From assembly GCA_030696305.1 (NCBI GenBank), contig JAUYSP010000003.1:29415-93414 (forward strand): a stretch of DNA of 64,000 nt, read 5' to 3'. Position 1 is the first letter of the stretch, and each line of letters begins with the position of its first letter. The position numbers and the translations under genes are program-made. The stretch comes from Legionellaceae bacterium. GTDB taxonomy: Bacteria; Pseudomonadota; Gammaproteobacteria; Legionellales; Legionellaceae. Positions 16,516-27,155 of this stretch are shown piece by piece. The notes under the pieces were generated by a model. That model had not been told where the DNA came from, did no database searches, and saw only the letters and a program-made list of their open reading frames with translations.

Positions 16516-18633
16516 TCAAGTACTGAGCTCAGATACACGAGCCCAATATCTCAATTGGGTGCACAGCGCTAGAAATGATTGAGAACTGTCTTTCCCAGAT
16601 AATAGCTGCATGCCCTTATCCACTTTCAAATTGAGTTTTTTGAATAGAGGTAATATTTCTTGTGAATAACCGATGACTTTAGCATCCCAATAAGCATCAT
16701 TAATAAACTCTTCTACTTTATGTAAATCTATTTCATTTAATGAAGCAGGGTTTGGTAGTAAAAGTGCTATCGCATCATATAAAACAGAAGGACCGCCACC
16801 AATTTTTTCTTGGCCAGGAACTGTTGTCCCATCACTGAGTCTTATGCCACTGATATGAGGGGAAATAAGGGTGATTGTCACACCCTCTTTTGCAGCTTTT
16901 TTAATTAAAGAATTAAATATATTAGCATCTACACCGTGCGAGGCTAAGACACCTAAGTTTCGGCCTTTAAAAGTATTAAGCTGGTTTTTCAAAATACTAA
17001 GTTTGGAGGACGGTTTTAAATCAGTAACGATAGGAGCCCTGCTTTCAGCAGGGTTTGGCAACTTGTCAAATCCGAGTCCTTCAGCAACGGATGTCGCTAA
17101 CGACTCATTAATATTTACTAAATGAGATACCAATCGAATGCGTATATTAACCGTTTCAACTTTACTAAGCTCAAAAATAAGTGCATCAATAATGTGCTGT
17201 TGTTCAATTTTATCTTGGCTAATAAAAAATTGGCGTGCTTGACTGTAATGATCAGCAAACTTTTCTGGTCTCACCCTTAATTTATTTCCTTCTTCACTAC
17301 TAGCATACGAGGAAAAGCCTTTCACAGGATTTTCTCGCGGACCTTCGCCGAACGAATTAGGATTATAATTGACTCGACCTTTAGGATTATGAAAGGCCAT
17401 ATGACCATCTTGTTGAAAATTAGCAAATGGACATTTAGGCGCATTAATCGGCAAATGCGTGAAATTAGGACTACCAAGACGTTTTAATTGGGTATCAAGA
17501 TACGAAAAATTACGACCTTGTAAAAGCGGATCATTAGTGAAGTCAATTCCTGGAATAATATTCTGCGTGCAGAAAGCTACTTGCTCAGTTTCCGCAAAAA
17601 AATTATCAACACAACGATCTAAAACTAAACGTCCTACTATTTTGATAGGTACATCTTCTTCTGGGATAAGTTTAGTCGCATCAAGCACATCAAAAGGAAA
17701 CTTTTCTACGAACGACTCATCAAAAAGTTGTAAACCAAGCTCCCACTCGGGATAATCTCCACTTTGAATGGCATTCCAAAGATCACGTCGATGATAGTCT
17801 GGATCGGCTCCATTGATTTTAACAGCTTCATTCCATGTAACTGATTGTAACCCTTGTTTTGGTTTCCAATGAAATTTAACAAAAGTCGATTTTCCTGCTT
17901 GATTAATTAATCGAAATGTATGGACTCCGAAGCCTTCCATAAATCGAAACGATCGCGGAATGGTGCGATCTGACATAATCCACATGACCATATGCATACT
18001 TTCGGGAGTTAACGAGATAAAATCCCAAAAATTGTCATGGGCGGTTTGTGCCTGAGGAAAACCGCGATCCGGCTCATCTTTAGCCGCATGAATCAGATCT
18101 GGAAATTTAATAGGATCTTGAATAAAAAAAACTGGGATGTTATTTCCAACAATATCCCAGTTCCCTTGTTGCGTATACAATTTCACTGCAAAACCACGCA
18201 CATCACGGGCCAAATCAGCTGAGCCTTTATTCCCTGCAACCGTGGAAAATCTCACAAATGCTGGCGTTTTCTTCCCTTTTTTCTGAAAGGGATCAGCAAT
18301 AGTGAATTCTGGGAGCGCTTCGTAAGCTTCAAAAAAGCCATGAGCTCCAAATCCTCGGGCATGCACAACCCGTTCGGGGATTCGTTCATGATCAAAATGA
18401 AAAATTTTATCACGCATGATGAAATCTTCCATTAAAATTGGACCTCGCTCACCTATTTTCAATGAGTTTGTATCATCACTGATCGGCGTTCCTATTTGAG
18501 TTGTTAATGGTGCAGCTTTGGCGGCAGGAAGATGCGTATCACCTCCAGCTCCTTGGAGAAGTTCTTCATCGTGAATAACAATGACTTTCTGATTATTTTC
18601 GTTGGCCATTTTGTTTGAGTTATTTTTAGACAT
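16516..18633 (-). CDS. katE: Large-subunit catalase (HPII type)
   Basis: A 705-aa clade-2 catalase converting hydrogen peroxide to water and oxygen. The active-site His lies in [17 protein letters not shown], the distal Asn region in [20 protein letters not shown] and the proximal heme Tyr in [16 protein letters not shown]. After about residue 550 there is the extra flavodoxin-like C-terminal domain ([20 protein letters not shown]) that distinguishes HPII enzymes from the ~500-aa small-subunit catalases. An AGGAAC sits ahead of the ATG at 18633. No OxyR site is evident to me. The gene stands alone, convergent with the OTU/AAA+ operon. Confidence 0.95.
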   Translation of the reverse strand: MSKNNSNKMANENNQKVIVIHDEELLQGAGGDTHLPAAKAAPLTTQIGTPISDDTNSLKIGERGPILMEDFIMRDKIFHFDHERIPERVVHARGFGAHGFFEAYEALPEFTIADPFQKKGKKTPAFVRFSTVAGNKGSADLARDVRGFAVKLYTQQGNWDIVGNNIPVFFIQDPIKFPDLIHAAKDEPDRGFPQAQTAHDNFWDFISLTPESMHMVMWIMSDRTIPRSFRFMEGFGVHTFRLINQAGKSTFVKFHWKPKQGLQSVTWNEAVKINGADPDYHRRDLWNAIQSGDYPEWELGLQLFDESFVEKFPFDVLDATKLIPEEDVPIKIVGRLVLDRCVDNFFAETEQVAFCTQNIIPGIDFTNDPLLQGRNFSYLDTQLKRLGSPNFTHLPINAPKCPFANFQQDGHMAFHNPKGRVNYNPNSFGEGPRENPVKGFSSYASSEEGNKLRVRPEKFADHYSQARQFFISQDKIEQQHIIDALIFELSKVETVNIRIRLVSHLVNINESLATSVAEGLGFDKLPNPAESRAPIVTDLKPSSKLSILKNQLNTFKGRNLGVLASHGVDANIFNSLIKKAAKEGVTITLISPHISGIRLSDGTTVPGQEKIGGGPSVLYDAIALLLPNPASLNEIDLHKVEEFINDAYWDAKVIGYSQEILPLFKKLNLKVDKGMQLLSGKDSSQSFLALCTQLRYWARVSELST

Positions 18634-18760
18634 TAAATAGTTCCTTTATTTAATAGATAAAAATCATTGTATACGAACTTTATATTTATGCCCACTACCA
18701 GTCTAATTAGTATTATTGCTTAGTTGAAGCGACCATCTTTAACTGCAATTGTGTGCTCTA

Positions 18761-19597
18761 TTATTTAGAACATAACCGTATACCATCTGATTCAATAGTA
18801 ATTTGACCTTGCTTATAGAGTTGCCCAATAGCACTTTTAAAACTTTTTTTACTCTCGTTTAAAACACGTTTGATATCAAGGGGAGTGCTTTTATCATGTA
18901 ATGGTAGAAATCCACCTTTTTTATGTAATTCAGCTAGTATGCGCTTTTCTAATTCGCGAATGTTATCTTGGCCAATTTTTCTTAAAGTAACATCAATCTT
19001 TCCGTCTTCCCTTACCGTTTTAATATAAGCCGATATTCGCTCTCCATAACGTACACTCTGAAAAAGATCGGAGGAATGAATTAATCCCCAATGACTATTA
19101 TTAATGATTACTTTATTACCTAATACTGTGGTTTCTGCGATCAAAATATTGACCTCATCTCCTGATTTAAAGTCAGCCGGCGACTTATCTAGAAAATGAT
19201 CGAGCTTAGAGCTGGCAACAATTCGACCTTCGTTATCTTGTTTCAAATAAACAATATAGGATTTATCTTTTTCCATCGGGCGCTGTTGCTCGGGTTTTGG
19301 TACAAGTAAATCTTTTTCCAACCCCCAGTCCAAAAAAGCCCCCACCCGGTTAACATCGATTACCTTCAAAAAAGCACATTTGCCTAAGTGTGCAAATGGT
19401 CGAGTGGTCGTTGCGATGATTTTATCTTCTGAATCAAAATAGACAAACACTGTTAGCATGTCATTCACTGCAGTCCCGGGCGGCACAAACTTATTGGGCA
19501 ATAAAATTTCGCCCCACTCCCTACCGCCATCTAAATACAGGCCAAAAGGTACCTCTTTCACTACTTTTAAGGTGTTTAATTGTCCTACTTTAATCAT
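18761..19597 (-). CDS. CvfB-like S1 RNA-binding protein
   Basis: A 278-aa protein of the CvfB/YitL family: three S1-like OB folds followed by a winged-helix domain. The first S1-like repeat starts VGQLNTLKVVKEVPFGLYLD, a second is RVGAFLDWGLEKDLLVPKPE and a third carries GERISAYIKTVREDGKIDV. The winged helix is near the end (SKKSFKSAIGQLYKQGQITI). CvfB affects virulence and RNA metabolism in Staphylococcus. Its role in gammaproteobacteria is not defined. It is upstream of katE on the same strand, 127 nt away, and probably transcribed separately. Confidence 0.88.
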   Translation of the reverse strand: MIKVGQLNTLKVVKEVPFGLYLDGGREWGEILLPNKFVPPGTAVNDMLTVFVYFDSEDKIIATTTRPFAHLGKCAFLKVIDVNRVGAFLDWGLEKDLLVPKPEQQRPMEKDKSYIVYLKQDNEGRIVASSKLDHFLDKSPADFKSGDEVNILIAETTVLGNKVIINNSHWGLIHSSDLFQSVRYGERISAYIKTVREDGKIDVTLRKIGQDNIRELEKRILAELHKKGGFLPLHDKSTPLDIKRVLNESKKSFKSAIGQLYKQGQITIESDGIRLCSK

Positions 19598-19696
19598 TTT
19601 TACTCACTATTATTTTAACTGAATACAACATCGAGTATACCAGGTTACGGTATAATTTGTCCTGTGGGCTATTTGAGGATAGCTTGATTTTATGAA

Positions 19697-20182
19697 CTAG
19701 ATTTTCGGTAAAATCCCAATCTTTGAGAGGATTATTTTTAAATTAGGTAGTAGCATAGGCTTAACAAAGACCTCGTTCATACCAGCATCAATACATTGTT
19801 GATGTACATTGCCTTCGGCATGTGCTGTCAAACCAATGATAGGCGTAGGCGTTTTTTTATGTTGAACTTGTTCCCAACTCCGAAATTGCTTGGTAAATTC
19901 AATACCTGAAATACCTGGTAAACCGATATCACTAATAATGAATCCAAAATCATTTTTTTGAGCTAACTTTAACGCATCTTCACCACTCGTAGCAGAAATA
20001 AAACTCAATCCAATACTTCTCACCAATACTTCAAGGATTTTGAGTGCAATTTCATTATCCTCTATTAATAGAATCGTAGATTTTTTAGACTGCATGCCAC
20101 AATCAACCTCAGAAACAATATCTTTTTCTGTTCCCTTAGAGAAAACGCTAAAATTAGCGGGTTGAGTGTTCGTTTTTTTCAT
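19697..20182 (-). CDS. Stand-alone response-regulator receiver domain protein
   Basis: A 161-aa protein with a ~40-residue polar N-terminal tail and one receiver domain. The acidic pair Glu41-Asp42 (LIEDNE), phospho-acceptor Asp85 (ISDIGLPG), switch Thr119 (GLTAHA) and Lys141 (VFVKP) are all present, so phosphorylation should be possible. There is no output domain. The AGMNEVFVKPM style is that of receivers of hybrid kinases and phosphorelays rather than of DNA-binding regulators. The cognate kinase is not adjacent. It is divergent from mfd across a DnaA-box-containing gap. Confidence 0.9.
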   Translation of the reverse strand: MKKTNTQPANFSVFSKGTEKDIVSEVDCGMQSKKSTILLIEDNEIALKILEVLVRSIGLSFISATSGEDALKLAQKNDFGFIISDIGLPGISGIEFTKQFRSWEQVQHKKTPTPIIGLTAHAEGNVHQQCIDAGMNEVFVKPMLLPNLKIILSKIGILPKI

Positions 20183-20310
20183 AGTGTCGAATATCCGATG
20201 TTACATTACTAATAAGTATAGATTAATAATTTTAAAATGAACCCCAAAGACAGACTGGAGAGTAATCAATCATCCAAGCAATAATCTATATTTTCAATAC
20301 TTTTAACTGG

Positions 20311-20464
20311 TTACACACAACGTTATCCACAGATTTTGTGGATAAATGTCTCTTGCACATTGCACATCAAATATCTAATATTTAGTTATTTTTCAATAAG
20401 TTACAATGCTCTGTCAAGTTCTAATACAATTTGATTATTGCTTTGGGTAAAAAAGTTATTCACA
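20311..20464. promoter_or_regulatory. DnaA-box cluster in the receiver-mfd intergenic region
   Basis: The 435-bp gap 20183-20617 holds no gene but contains a perfect DnaA box TTATCCACA at 20323-20331 and its inverted perfect copy TGTGGATAA at 20337-20345, 5 nt apart. A TTATTCACA follows at 20456-20464 and a one-mismatch TTACACACA lies at 20311-20319. The sequence between and after (20360-20520) is very AT-rich. The genes on either side are divergent. This could be a DnaA-binding regulatory or titration site, or part of a replication origin; dnaA, dnaN, gidA and rpmH are not in the window. Confidence 0.6.
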
Positions 20465-20617
20465 ATTAGTCCAGTACTCAATCAATTAGACAATAATTAT
20501 TGGGTCTTGTGTGAAAACTTTGTTATTTAAATCCTTTCTGAAATTACGAAACATCACTTGAGGGTTGAGGCAACTCTCTGTATACTTCTTACCCGCTATC
20601 GTTTTTACCTGATTATT

Positions 20618-23600
20618 ATGAAGTCAAAAAAGTTATTCATTCCCGAGCAAATTGCTAGTAAACAACGATGGGGGCAACTTTATGGTAGTAGTTTACCACT
20701 TGCTTTGGCTGAATATTGTCAACATACACCCGGCATTAAATTACTTGTTGCACCTGATAATTTAAGCGCGAGTCAATTATTAGCGGAATTGCAGTTTTTT
20801 CTTAATGAGCAGCAAACTCATCAGGAAATTTTATTATTCCCTGATTGGGAAACATTGCCTTACGATCAATTCTCCCCCCATCAAGATATTATTTCACAAC
20901 GGTTATATACTTTGAGCCGCTTGCAGCAAACCACTAGTTCAATTGTAATTACAGCAACAAGTACCATTATGCATCGATTATGTCCCCAAACATTTCTTAA
21001 TCAACATGCACTTCTTTTAAAACAAAACCAAACACTTGACGTGGATCAATTCCGCCAGCAACTACAACAAGCAGGATACTATTGCGTTAATACCGTTTTA
21101 GAACATGGTGAATTTGCCGTACGTGGGTCAATTATTGATCTTTATCCTATGGGGAGCGAATTACCATTTCGAATCGAGCTGTTTGATGATGAAATTGAAA
21201 GCTTAAGGCGCTTTGATCCAGAAACTCAGGTCACAATTGAAAAAATCGAGCATGTACAAATTCTTCCGGCACGAGAATTCCCTTTAAATGAAGAAAGTAT
21301 TGGACTATTTCGTCGTGCATTTCGTAATGAATTTTCTGGTAACCCCAGCCAATGTCCACTCTATGAGTCCGTTAGTAATGGACAATTTCCGAATGGAATA
21401 GAATATTATCTGCCTCTGTTTTTTGACAAAACGGTTACTTTTTTTGATTATTTACCAGAAAATACTTCTGTCTGTTTGATAGAATCAACTCATGAACACG
21501 CTGAGAAATTTTGGCATGAACTCAACGCACGTTACGAGCAGCGCAGTTTCGATATAACCCGACCACTACTTACGCCTTCGCGATGCTTTTTATCCCCAAC
21601 CGAATTACTCACAATAGCGAATCAATTTAAACAATTACGTGTCTTTCATAAACCACAAGAAACAAAAGGGGCTGTATATAATTTTAATATCGAAAAGCCC
21701 CCTTCTTTGCCTGTAGAACGCCAAACTCAAGAACCCTTAGCACGCGCAGCCGAATTTGTATCTCAGCCTAATCGTCGTTATTTATTTGTTGTTGAAAGCG
21801 CTGGACGTCGAGAAATGTTACTTGATTTACTAAAACAAAGTAACATTACACCCAAAATCCAAACCTCGTGGACAACATTTCTTCAAGATACAGCCTCGAT
21901 TAATATCACCATTGGTCCACTTATTTATGGCGCAGAGTTAACGGATCACCCTATTTCCATTCTTGTAGAGTCTCAGTTTTTTGGTGAACAAAGCGTCCCC
22001 CAGCGGCGCACAAGTAGCTCAAAAATTGTTGACCCACAATTTATTATTCGCGACTTGGCAGAGTTGCGTATAGGCTCACCAGTCGTTCATTTACAATATG
22101 GCGTCGGTCGATATCTCGGGTTACAAACATTTGAACATGATGGCAATGCAAACGAATTTTTAGTTTTAGCATACGCGGGTGAAGACAAAATTTATGTGCC
22201 GGTCACCTCATTACATTTAATTAGTCGTTATACAGGTGCAGATAGTGATCATGCTCCACTCCACCGTTTAGGTAGTGATCAATGGCAAAAAGAAAAAAAG
22301 AAAGCTGCTGAAAAAATTCATGACGTAGCTATCGAGTTATTAGAAATTTATGCTAAACGGGAGGCAAAACCTGGCTTCCAATACGAGTTCCAAGCAGCAG
22401 ATTATCAACGATTTACCAGTGGTTTTTTGTTTTCTGAGACAGCAGACCAAGCGTTAAGCATTAACCAAATTATTCAGGATATGCAGTCGCCACGGCCTAT
22501 GGATCGTTTGATCTGCGGAGACGTTGGTTTTGGTAAAACGGAAGTAGCTATGCGGGCAGCATTTATCGCTGCTCAAAATGGCAAACAGGTTTGTGTTTTA
22601 GCTCCAACTACATTACTTGCAGGTCAACATTTTGAAACGTTCAGAGATCGCTTTGCAGAGTTTCCGATTCAAATTGAATTGTTATCACGATTTCGAAGTG
22701 GCAAAGAATCATCTCAAGTCATTAAATCATTAGCTGATGGGCGTGTAGACATTGTTATTGGGACGCACAAATTATTTCAAAATGATGTGAAATTTCATAA
22801 TTTAGGATTATTAATTATTGATGAAGAGCACCGTTTTGGCGTTAAGCAAAAAGAGCATATGAAAGCATTGCGGGCCAATGTCGATGTATTGTGTATGACT
22901 GCAACCCCTATTCCACGCACCTTAAACATGGCTATGGCGGGAATCCGCGATATATCATTGATAGCAACACCGCCTGCTAAGCGACTCGCTATTAAAACAT
23001 TTTGGCAGGAGCGCAATGATACGATACTTAGAGAGGCTATCTTGCGTGAAATTTTACGTGGCGGCCAAGTATTCTTTTTGCATAATAATGTTCAAACGAT
23101 TGAACGCATTTGTCATGATTTGCAAACATTAGTTCCAGAAGCAACCATTCGCAATGCCCACGGCCAAATGCGTGAACGTGAACTTGAACGAATCATGTCT
23201 GATTTTTATCACCACCGATTCAATGTCTTGGTGTGTACGACTATTATAGAAACAGGTATTGATATTCCAACTGCAAACACAATCATTATTGATCGTGCTG
23301 ATAAATTTGGTTTAGCGCAATTACATCAATTACGTGGCCGAGTTGGTCGCTCGCATCACCAAGCTTATGCCTATTTACTTACTCCCAATGACAAACTGTT
23401 GACACGAGATGCTGTCAAACGGTTGGAAGCAATCGTTTCATTAGAAGATTTAGGTGCAGGATTTACTTTGGCTACACTGGATTTAGAAATTCGTGGTGCT
23501 GGGGAGTTATTGGGTGAAGGGCAAAGTGGTCATATGCATGCTATCGGTTTTAGTCTTTATATGGAAATGCTTGATCAAGCTGTTCATGATCTAAAAACTG

Positions 23601-24067
23601 GCAAAACGCCTGAATTAGCAACGCCCCTTCATCAAGGTCCTGAAATTGATTTGCGTTTATCTGCCGTCATTCCCGAAGACTATATTGGTGATGTGCATAC
23701 ACGATTAATTATGTATAAACGTATCGCTAACGCAAAAGATAAAGCGCAATTACGCGATTTACAAATCGAATTAATCGACCGTTTCGGATTATTGCCTCAA
23801 TCAGTTAAGCATTTGCTTTTAATTACCGAAATGAAATTTTTAGCCACTCAATTGGGCATTAAGCGAATTACAGCCTCAGCTCAAAACGGAAAAATAGAGT
23901 TTTCTGAACAACCAACCATAAATCCCACAGAATTAATCAAATTAATTCAATTACATAGCAAACGTTATCAACTCGAAGGCCCCACAAAATTACGTTTCAC
24001 ATTAGATGCCACAATCCATGCAGAACGCATTCATGAGATCACTGCTCTCTTGTTGAAATTAGCATAA
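20618..24067 (+). CDS. mfd: Transcription-repair coupling factor Mfd
   Basis: An about 1149-aa ATP-dependent translocase that removes stalled RNA polymerase and recruits UvrA. Order: UvrB-homology region (from about 40; PDWETLPYDQFSPHQD), the RNA-polymerase interaction domain (IGSPVVHLQYGVGRYLGLQ), the RecG-like motor with Walker A CGDVGFGKTEVAMRA and LLIIDEEHRFGVKQKE, the helicase C part (TTIIETGIDIPTANTIIIDR, QLRGRVGRS) and the C-terminal UvrA-binding TRCF domain. The frame is open to a TTG at 20558, but ATG 20618 gives the natural family start (MKSKKLFIP). It is followed by a hairpin and the convergent PEPC-like gene. Confidence 0.96.
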   Translation: MKSKKLFIPEQIASKQRWGQLYGSSLPLALAEYCQHTPGIKLLVAPDNLSASQLLAELQFFLNEQQTHQEILLFPDWETLPYDQFSPHQDIISQRLYTLSRLQQTTSSIVITATSTIMHRLCPQTFLNQHALLLKQNQTLDVDQFRQQLQQAGYYCVNTVLEHGEFAVRGSIIDLYPMGSELPFRIELFDDEIESLRRFDPETQVTIEKIEHVQILPAREFPLNEESIGLFRRAFRNEFSGNPSQCPLYESVSNGQFPNGIEYYLPLFFDKTVTFFDYLPENTSVCLIESTHEHAEKFWHELNARYEQRSFDITRPLLTPSRCFLSPTELLTIANQFKQLRVFHKPQETKGAVYNFNIEKPPSLPVERQTQEPLARAAEFVSQPNRRYLFVVESAGRREMLLDLLKQSNITPKIQTSWTTFLQDTASINITIGPLIYGAELTDHPISILVESQFFGEQSVPQRRTSSSKIVDPQFIIRDLAELRIGSPVVHLQYGVGRYLGLQTFEHDGNANEFLVLAYAGEDKIYVPVTSLHLISRYTGADSDHAPLHRLGSDQWQKEKKKAAEKIHDVAIELLEIYAKREAKPGFQYEFQAADYQRFTSGFLFSETADQALSINQIIQDMQSPRPMDRLICGDVGFGKTEVAMRAAFIAAQNGKQVCVLAPTTLLAGQHFETFRDRFAEFPIQIELLSRFRSGKESSQVIKSLADGRVDIVIGTHKLFQNDVKFHNLGLLIIDEEHRFGVKQKEHMKALRANVDVLCMTATPIPRTLNMAMAGIRDISLIATPPAKRLAIKTFWQERNDTILREAILREILRGGQVFFLHNNVQTIERICHDLQTLVPEATIRNAHGQMRERELERIMSDFYHHRFNVLVCTTIIETGIDIPTANTIIIDRADKFGLAQLHQLRGRVGRSHHQAYAYLLTPNDKLLTRDAVKRLEAIVSLEDLGAGFTLATLDLEIRGAGELLGEGQSGHMHAIGFSLYMEMLDQAVHDLKTGKTPELATPLHQGPEIDLRLSAVIPEDYIGDVHTRLIMYKRIANAKDKAQLRDLQIELIDRFGLLPQSVKHLLLITEMKFLATQLGIKRITASAQNGKIEFSEQPTINPTELIKLIQLHSKRYQLEGPTKLRFTLDATIHAERIHEITALLLKLA

Positions 24068-24083
24068 GTTGCCCCAAGGCACG

Positions 24084-24109
24084 GCCGTTTGGGTATTCAC
24101 CCACACGGC
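24084..24109. terminator. Hairpin between mfd and the PEPC-like gene
   Basis: GCCGT-TT-GGGT pairs with ACCC-AC-ACGGC around an ATTC loop, between two convergent genes. It is a compact GC-rich stem in an AT-rich gap. T-runs are weak on both sides, so the terminator call is moderate. Confidence 0.5.
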
Positions 24110-24136
24110 ACAATTGCTAAATCAATAAGTTAAATT

Positions 24137-27019
24137 TCAATACCCCGCACCCGGTACATCAGTAGGAGGACATATAGGCTCGTTTGCTTTCTGAGGAATC
24201 TTAGAAAGTGGAGGAAACATGCCAAAAGGACTACGTAAATTTGCAATAAATTGCGGTCCCCCAGGAATGGGGCCGGCACGCAAACTTAATGCCGCATTGA
24301 CTGCGTGCTCATCGCTCGGAGCTTGTTTGTATTCATCAACACATTGATTACACTCGCGAATAAAGACTAACATTTCTCGTGTCTCAGCTGCTAAAATAGT
24401 TAAATCACCACCCATCATATCCATCAATTCCAGAGCAATTTCATGGGAGGATTTTGAAGCTTGAACTTGTTGATCAAAGTGCTTGATAAGTTCTGGTTGT
24501 TTAGAGGGAGGCATAAATAATATCAATGCACGTAAAACAGCATAAGCACTTGTTTCAATATGCGCGAGTGTATGATGAAGCTGCTTTTCAACTATATGAG
24601 GATCAAGGTATTCTTGGTTCCATAATTCAATCTCTTTTTTAGAGGGTGATAAGCCAAGTTTTTCCCATCCACGTGAAATATTACTTACTGCAATCGAGTA
24701 CCATGTTTTATAAACGACATCTTTGACCACTGTGACGTATTCTAAAATTAACGGTAAATCGGCGTGCAGTTCTTTAGGTAAATCACGCCATCTCTCTACA
24801 CTCATAAAAATATCCCAAATAATTCCAGTCAATATGTATAAATTGACTACACCAATGGCTCGAGCTTGCGTAATATCAGTTTGCGATGTTTTAGAGCCAG
24901 CACGCGAACTGGTATTTAATATTTTCTCAAGTTGGGGATTTGTTAAAACACGTAATAAGTTGTTACTACTTGGTCTTTCAATAAACTCCTGAAACCCGCT
25001 GACCGGTTGCTTTTCAATAAATACAAGTGTGTTATATAGCTTGGAGTTATTTTTTTCCAACCACACTAATTCCTGGACTCTTAAATCACTTTCCGGTGGG
25101 CGACCAACCACTCTATTGATATAAGCACCATAAGCACCATATGCACCTAATTCATCATAGACATCTCTGCCTTGAAATGTACTATGAGATTGTTGCCCAG
25201 CAGTGCCAATACGACGTTTCATATCGCCGCCATAGCCATTTAATACTCTTAATTTAACTGACTGTAATTCAGGGTATTTTTCTTTGTATAGATTTAAGAG
25301 CTTTTCGGCCTTCATTTGCGCACGATATAACGAAATGTGTGTAGCAATCCCACCTGTTTTACCTAAATCACTGGGTCCACTCACATAGGATATAAACCCA
25401 CTTTTTACGATACGGCGGCGTGAGTTTGGAGCATCAAGAATATCCGCTAAAATAGTTTGTAAATTATCCAAATCTTTAGGTGTTTCACAAAGTATTAAAA
25501 AATTAACAGCGTATTCACTGATTTGCCCCATCCGTAAAGAACCATCTAAAAAGGAAGCCAAATATTTTAAAACGCGAACTTCATCCAGGTTAATCTTATC
25601 GGCTGTGTCAGAACAAATATACAAAGGAAAAAGATCTGGGTGTTTCAATACAAATAATAATCGCTCAAGCTCTCTTTTTGTCGTTTCACTAAATTGAGCT
25701 CTATTCTCTTTTATTTTCAAAAATAAATCGGGATTGGTGCTAAGCATTTTATGTAATTTTATTTTTTCCTCACGAGTCAAATCATGATATTCACGAATTG
25801 TCTCCGCACCATTTTGAACAAAATGTCTGACATCGTCATCATGTGTTACCAAAATACGCAGTAACTCATCAAAAACTTCAATATTCACTTTTGTTGTTTG
25901 ACGGACATATTCCTTTATGCCACCAAAAAAACCCGATAATTCAATCAAATTGATTAATGAAGTTACAGATTTTATTAATTCTGGAGGCAGTGCAGTACGT
26001 ATTTTCGTTAATGAATCAATGATCCGGCCGCTCAGTTCCTCACTATATTTTTCATCAAACCAAATACCTCGTTCAATAACATGAATACGATTCATTAAGT
26101 GAACATGCAATTTCTCTAACTCTACGATTGAATTTTTGGTAAGTGGGGTTAGCGTAGTCTGGGGATAATTTTGTAATGTTGCCAAGATTTCTTGAATTTG
26201 TTTTCTATAAAGTTCAATAATTGCAATTTGTTGCGCCGGAACTGTTTGCGACATAGTTGCTGCAGTTACATTATAATTACCATCAGCATCCCCTCTTACC
26301 CAACTATACACACTACGAAATGACAGCATCAGAGGGTATTTCAATTGACTAGCTATTTTTTGTCTATCGCCTCCATGTATTAGCAGGTAATTATCAACGA
26401 GTTGATCATATGTTTCAGGAAATGCTTCTAATATTTTTATATAATTAAATAATGCATATTCAGCCTCTTCTCGAGGTGTTAAATTTGGTGTCTGTACAAT
26501 CGGCTCTTTAATCAAAGTATCTACATTATTTGCAATGATGTCTTTGAATGTAACCTGAGCAGCTGTGTTTCCTGAGGATTCAGGCAATAACATTGCCGCT
26601 TCTAATTTCATCGCTGCTTCAGTAGTAGCATATAATAGACGAATCACTTTATTGCTAACGACTCTAGTTGGATGAGACGTCATCACCGGCATAGCATAAT
26701 ATGTACTTAGTTGCTCACAAAATTTATTCAGTTTTTCATCTGGAGATAAATTCGATGGCAATGATTTTATTAAAGCCAATAAACCACTAGGCTGGTTTTT
26801 GCGCCACTCAGCTTTACGATAGTCACGCACTACCATTTGTTTTATCAAATTAAGTTTTGTTTTTTCAGTAGGTGAGCTAGTATTTTTTATTGAAGTTGAA
26901 AATATTGAATTAATATAACTCAGTGCTGGAGATTCAACCGGCGTATTTACTGAGGATAAACGTCTAGCTACTAGCCCAAAAGAAGAAGAACGGATAAAAC
27001 TGTCAAAACGGTACTTCAT
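24137..27019 (-). CDS. Divergent phosphoenolpyruvate carboxylase-like protein
   Basis: A 960-aa protein with the overall frame of PEP carboxylase but altered motifs. Present: VMTSHPTRVV (His116, matching the TAHPTE His motif) and SWVRGDADGNYNVTAATM (matching GGDRDGNPNVTA). The later GYSDSxKDAG-like site reads GPSDLGKTGGIATHISLYRA, the HGRGGxxGRGGxP loop reads NGYGGDMKRRIGTAGQQSHS, and the usual SRPxKR motif reads SSRAGSKTSQ. The C-terminal TxxGIAAGxRNTG signature is not seen; the protein ends in GPIPGGPQFIANLRSPFG. PEPC normally makes oxaloacetate from PEP and bicarbonate, but whether this one is catalytic is uncertain. The Arg/Ser-rich, acid-poor N-terminus (residues 1-30) is also unusual. 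Confidence 0.75.
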   Translation of the reverse strand: MKYRFDSFIRSSSFGLVARRLSSVNTPVESPALSYINSIFSTSIKNTSSPTEKTKLNLIKQMVVRDYRKAEWRKNQPSGLLALIKSLPSNLSPDEKLNKFCEQLSTYYAMPVMTSHPTRVVSNKVIRLLYATTEAAMKLEAAMLLPESSGNTAAQVTFKDIIANNVDTLIKEPIVQTPNLTPREEAEYALFNYIKILEAFPETYDQLVDNYLLIHGGDRQKIASQLKYPLMLSFRSVYSWVRGDADGNYNVTAATMSQTVPAQQIAIIELYRKQIQEILATLQNYPQTTLTPLTKNSIVELEKLHVHLMNRIHVIERGIWFDEKYSEELSGRIIDSLTKIRTALPPELIKSVTSLINLIELSGFFGGIKEYVRQTTKVNIEVFDELLRILVTHDDDVRHFVQNGAETIREYHDLTREEKIKLHKMLSTNPDLFLKIKENRAQFSETTKRELERLLFVLKHPDLFPLYICSDTADKINLDEVRVLKYLASFLDGSLRMGQISEYAVNFLILCETPKDLDNLQTILADILDAPNSRRRIVKSGFISYVSGPSDLGKTGGIATHISLYRAQMKAEKLLNLYKEKYPELQSVKLRVLNGYGGDMKRRIGTAGQQSHSTFQGRDVYDELGAYGAYGAYINRVVGRPPESDLRVQELVWLEKNNSKLYNTLVFIEKQPVSGFQEFIERPSSNNLLRVLTNPQLEKILNTSSRAGSKTSQTDITQARAIGVVNLYILTGIIWDIFMSVERWRDLPKELHADLPLILEYVTVVKDVVYKTWYSIAVSNISRGWEKLGLSPSKKEIELWNQEYLDPHIVEKQLHHTLAHIETSAYAVLRALILFMPPSKQPELIKHFDQQVQASKSSHEIALELMDMMGGDLTILAAETREMLVFIRECNQCVDEYKQAPSDEHAVNAALSLRAGPIPGGPQFIANLRSPFGMFPPLSKIPQKANEPICPPTDVPGAGY

Positions 27020-27155
27020 AACATTTCCCTATTAATAAATCGTGCGCATTATTACAAATTACTCAGTTTGTCTCAATAGTCTAATTCATCACAATACTTG
27101 CAGTTCCTACTTGACCTGGCGATAATAGAATTTCTTGAATTACTAATGAGTTATA

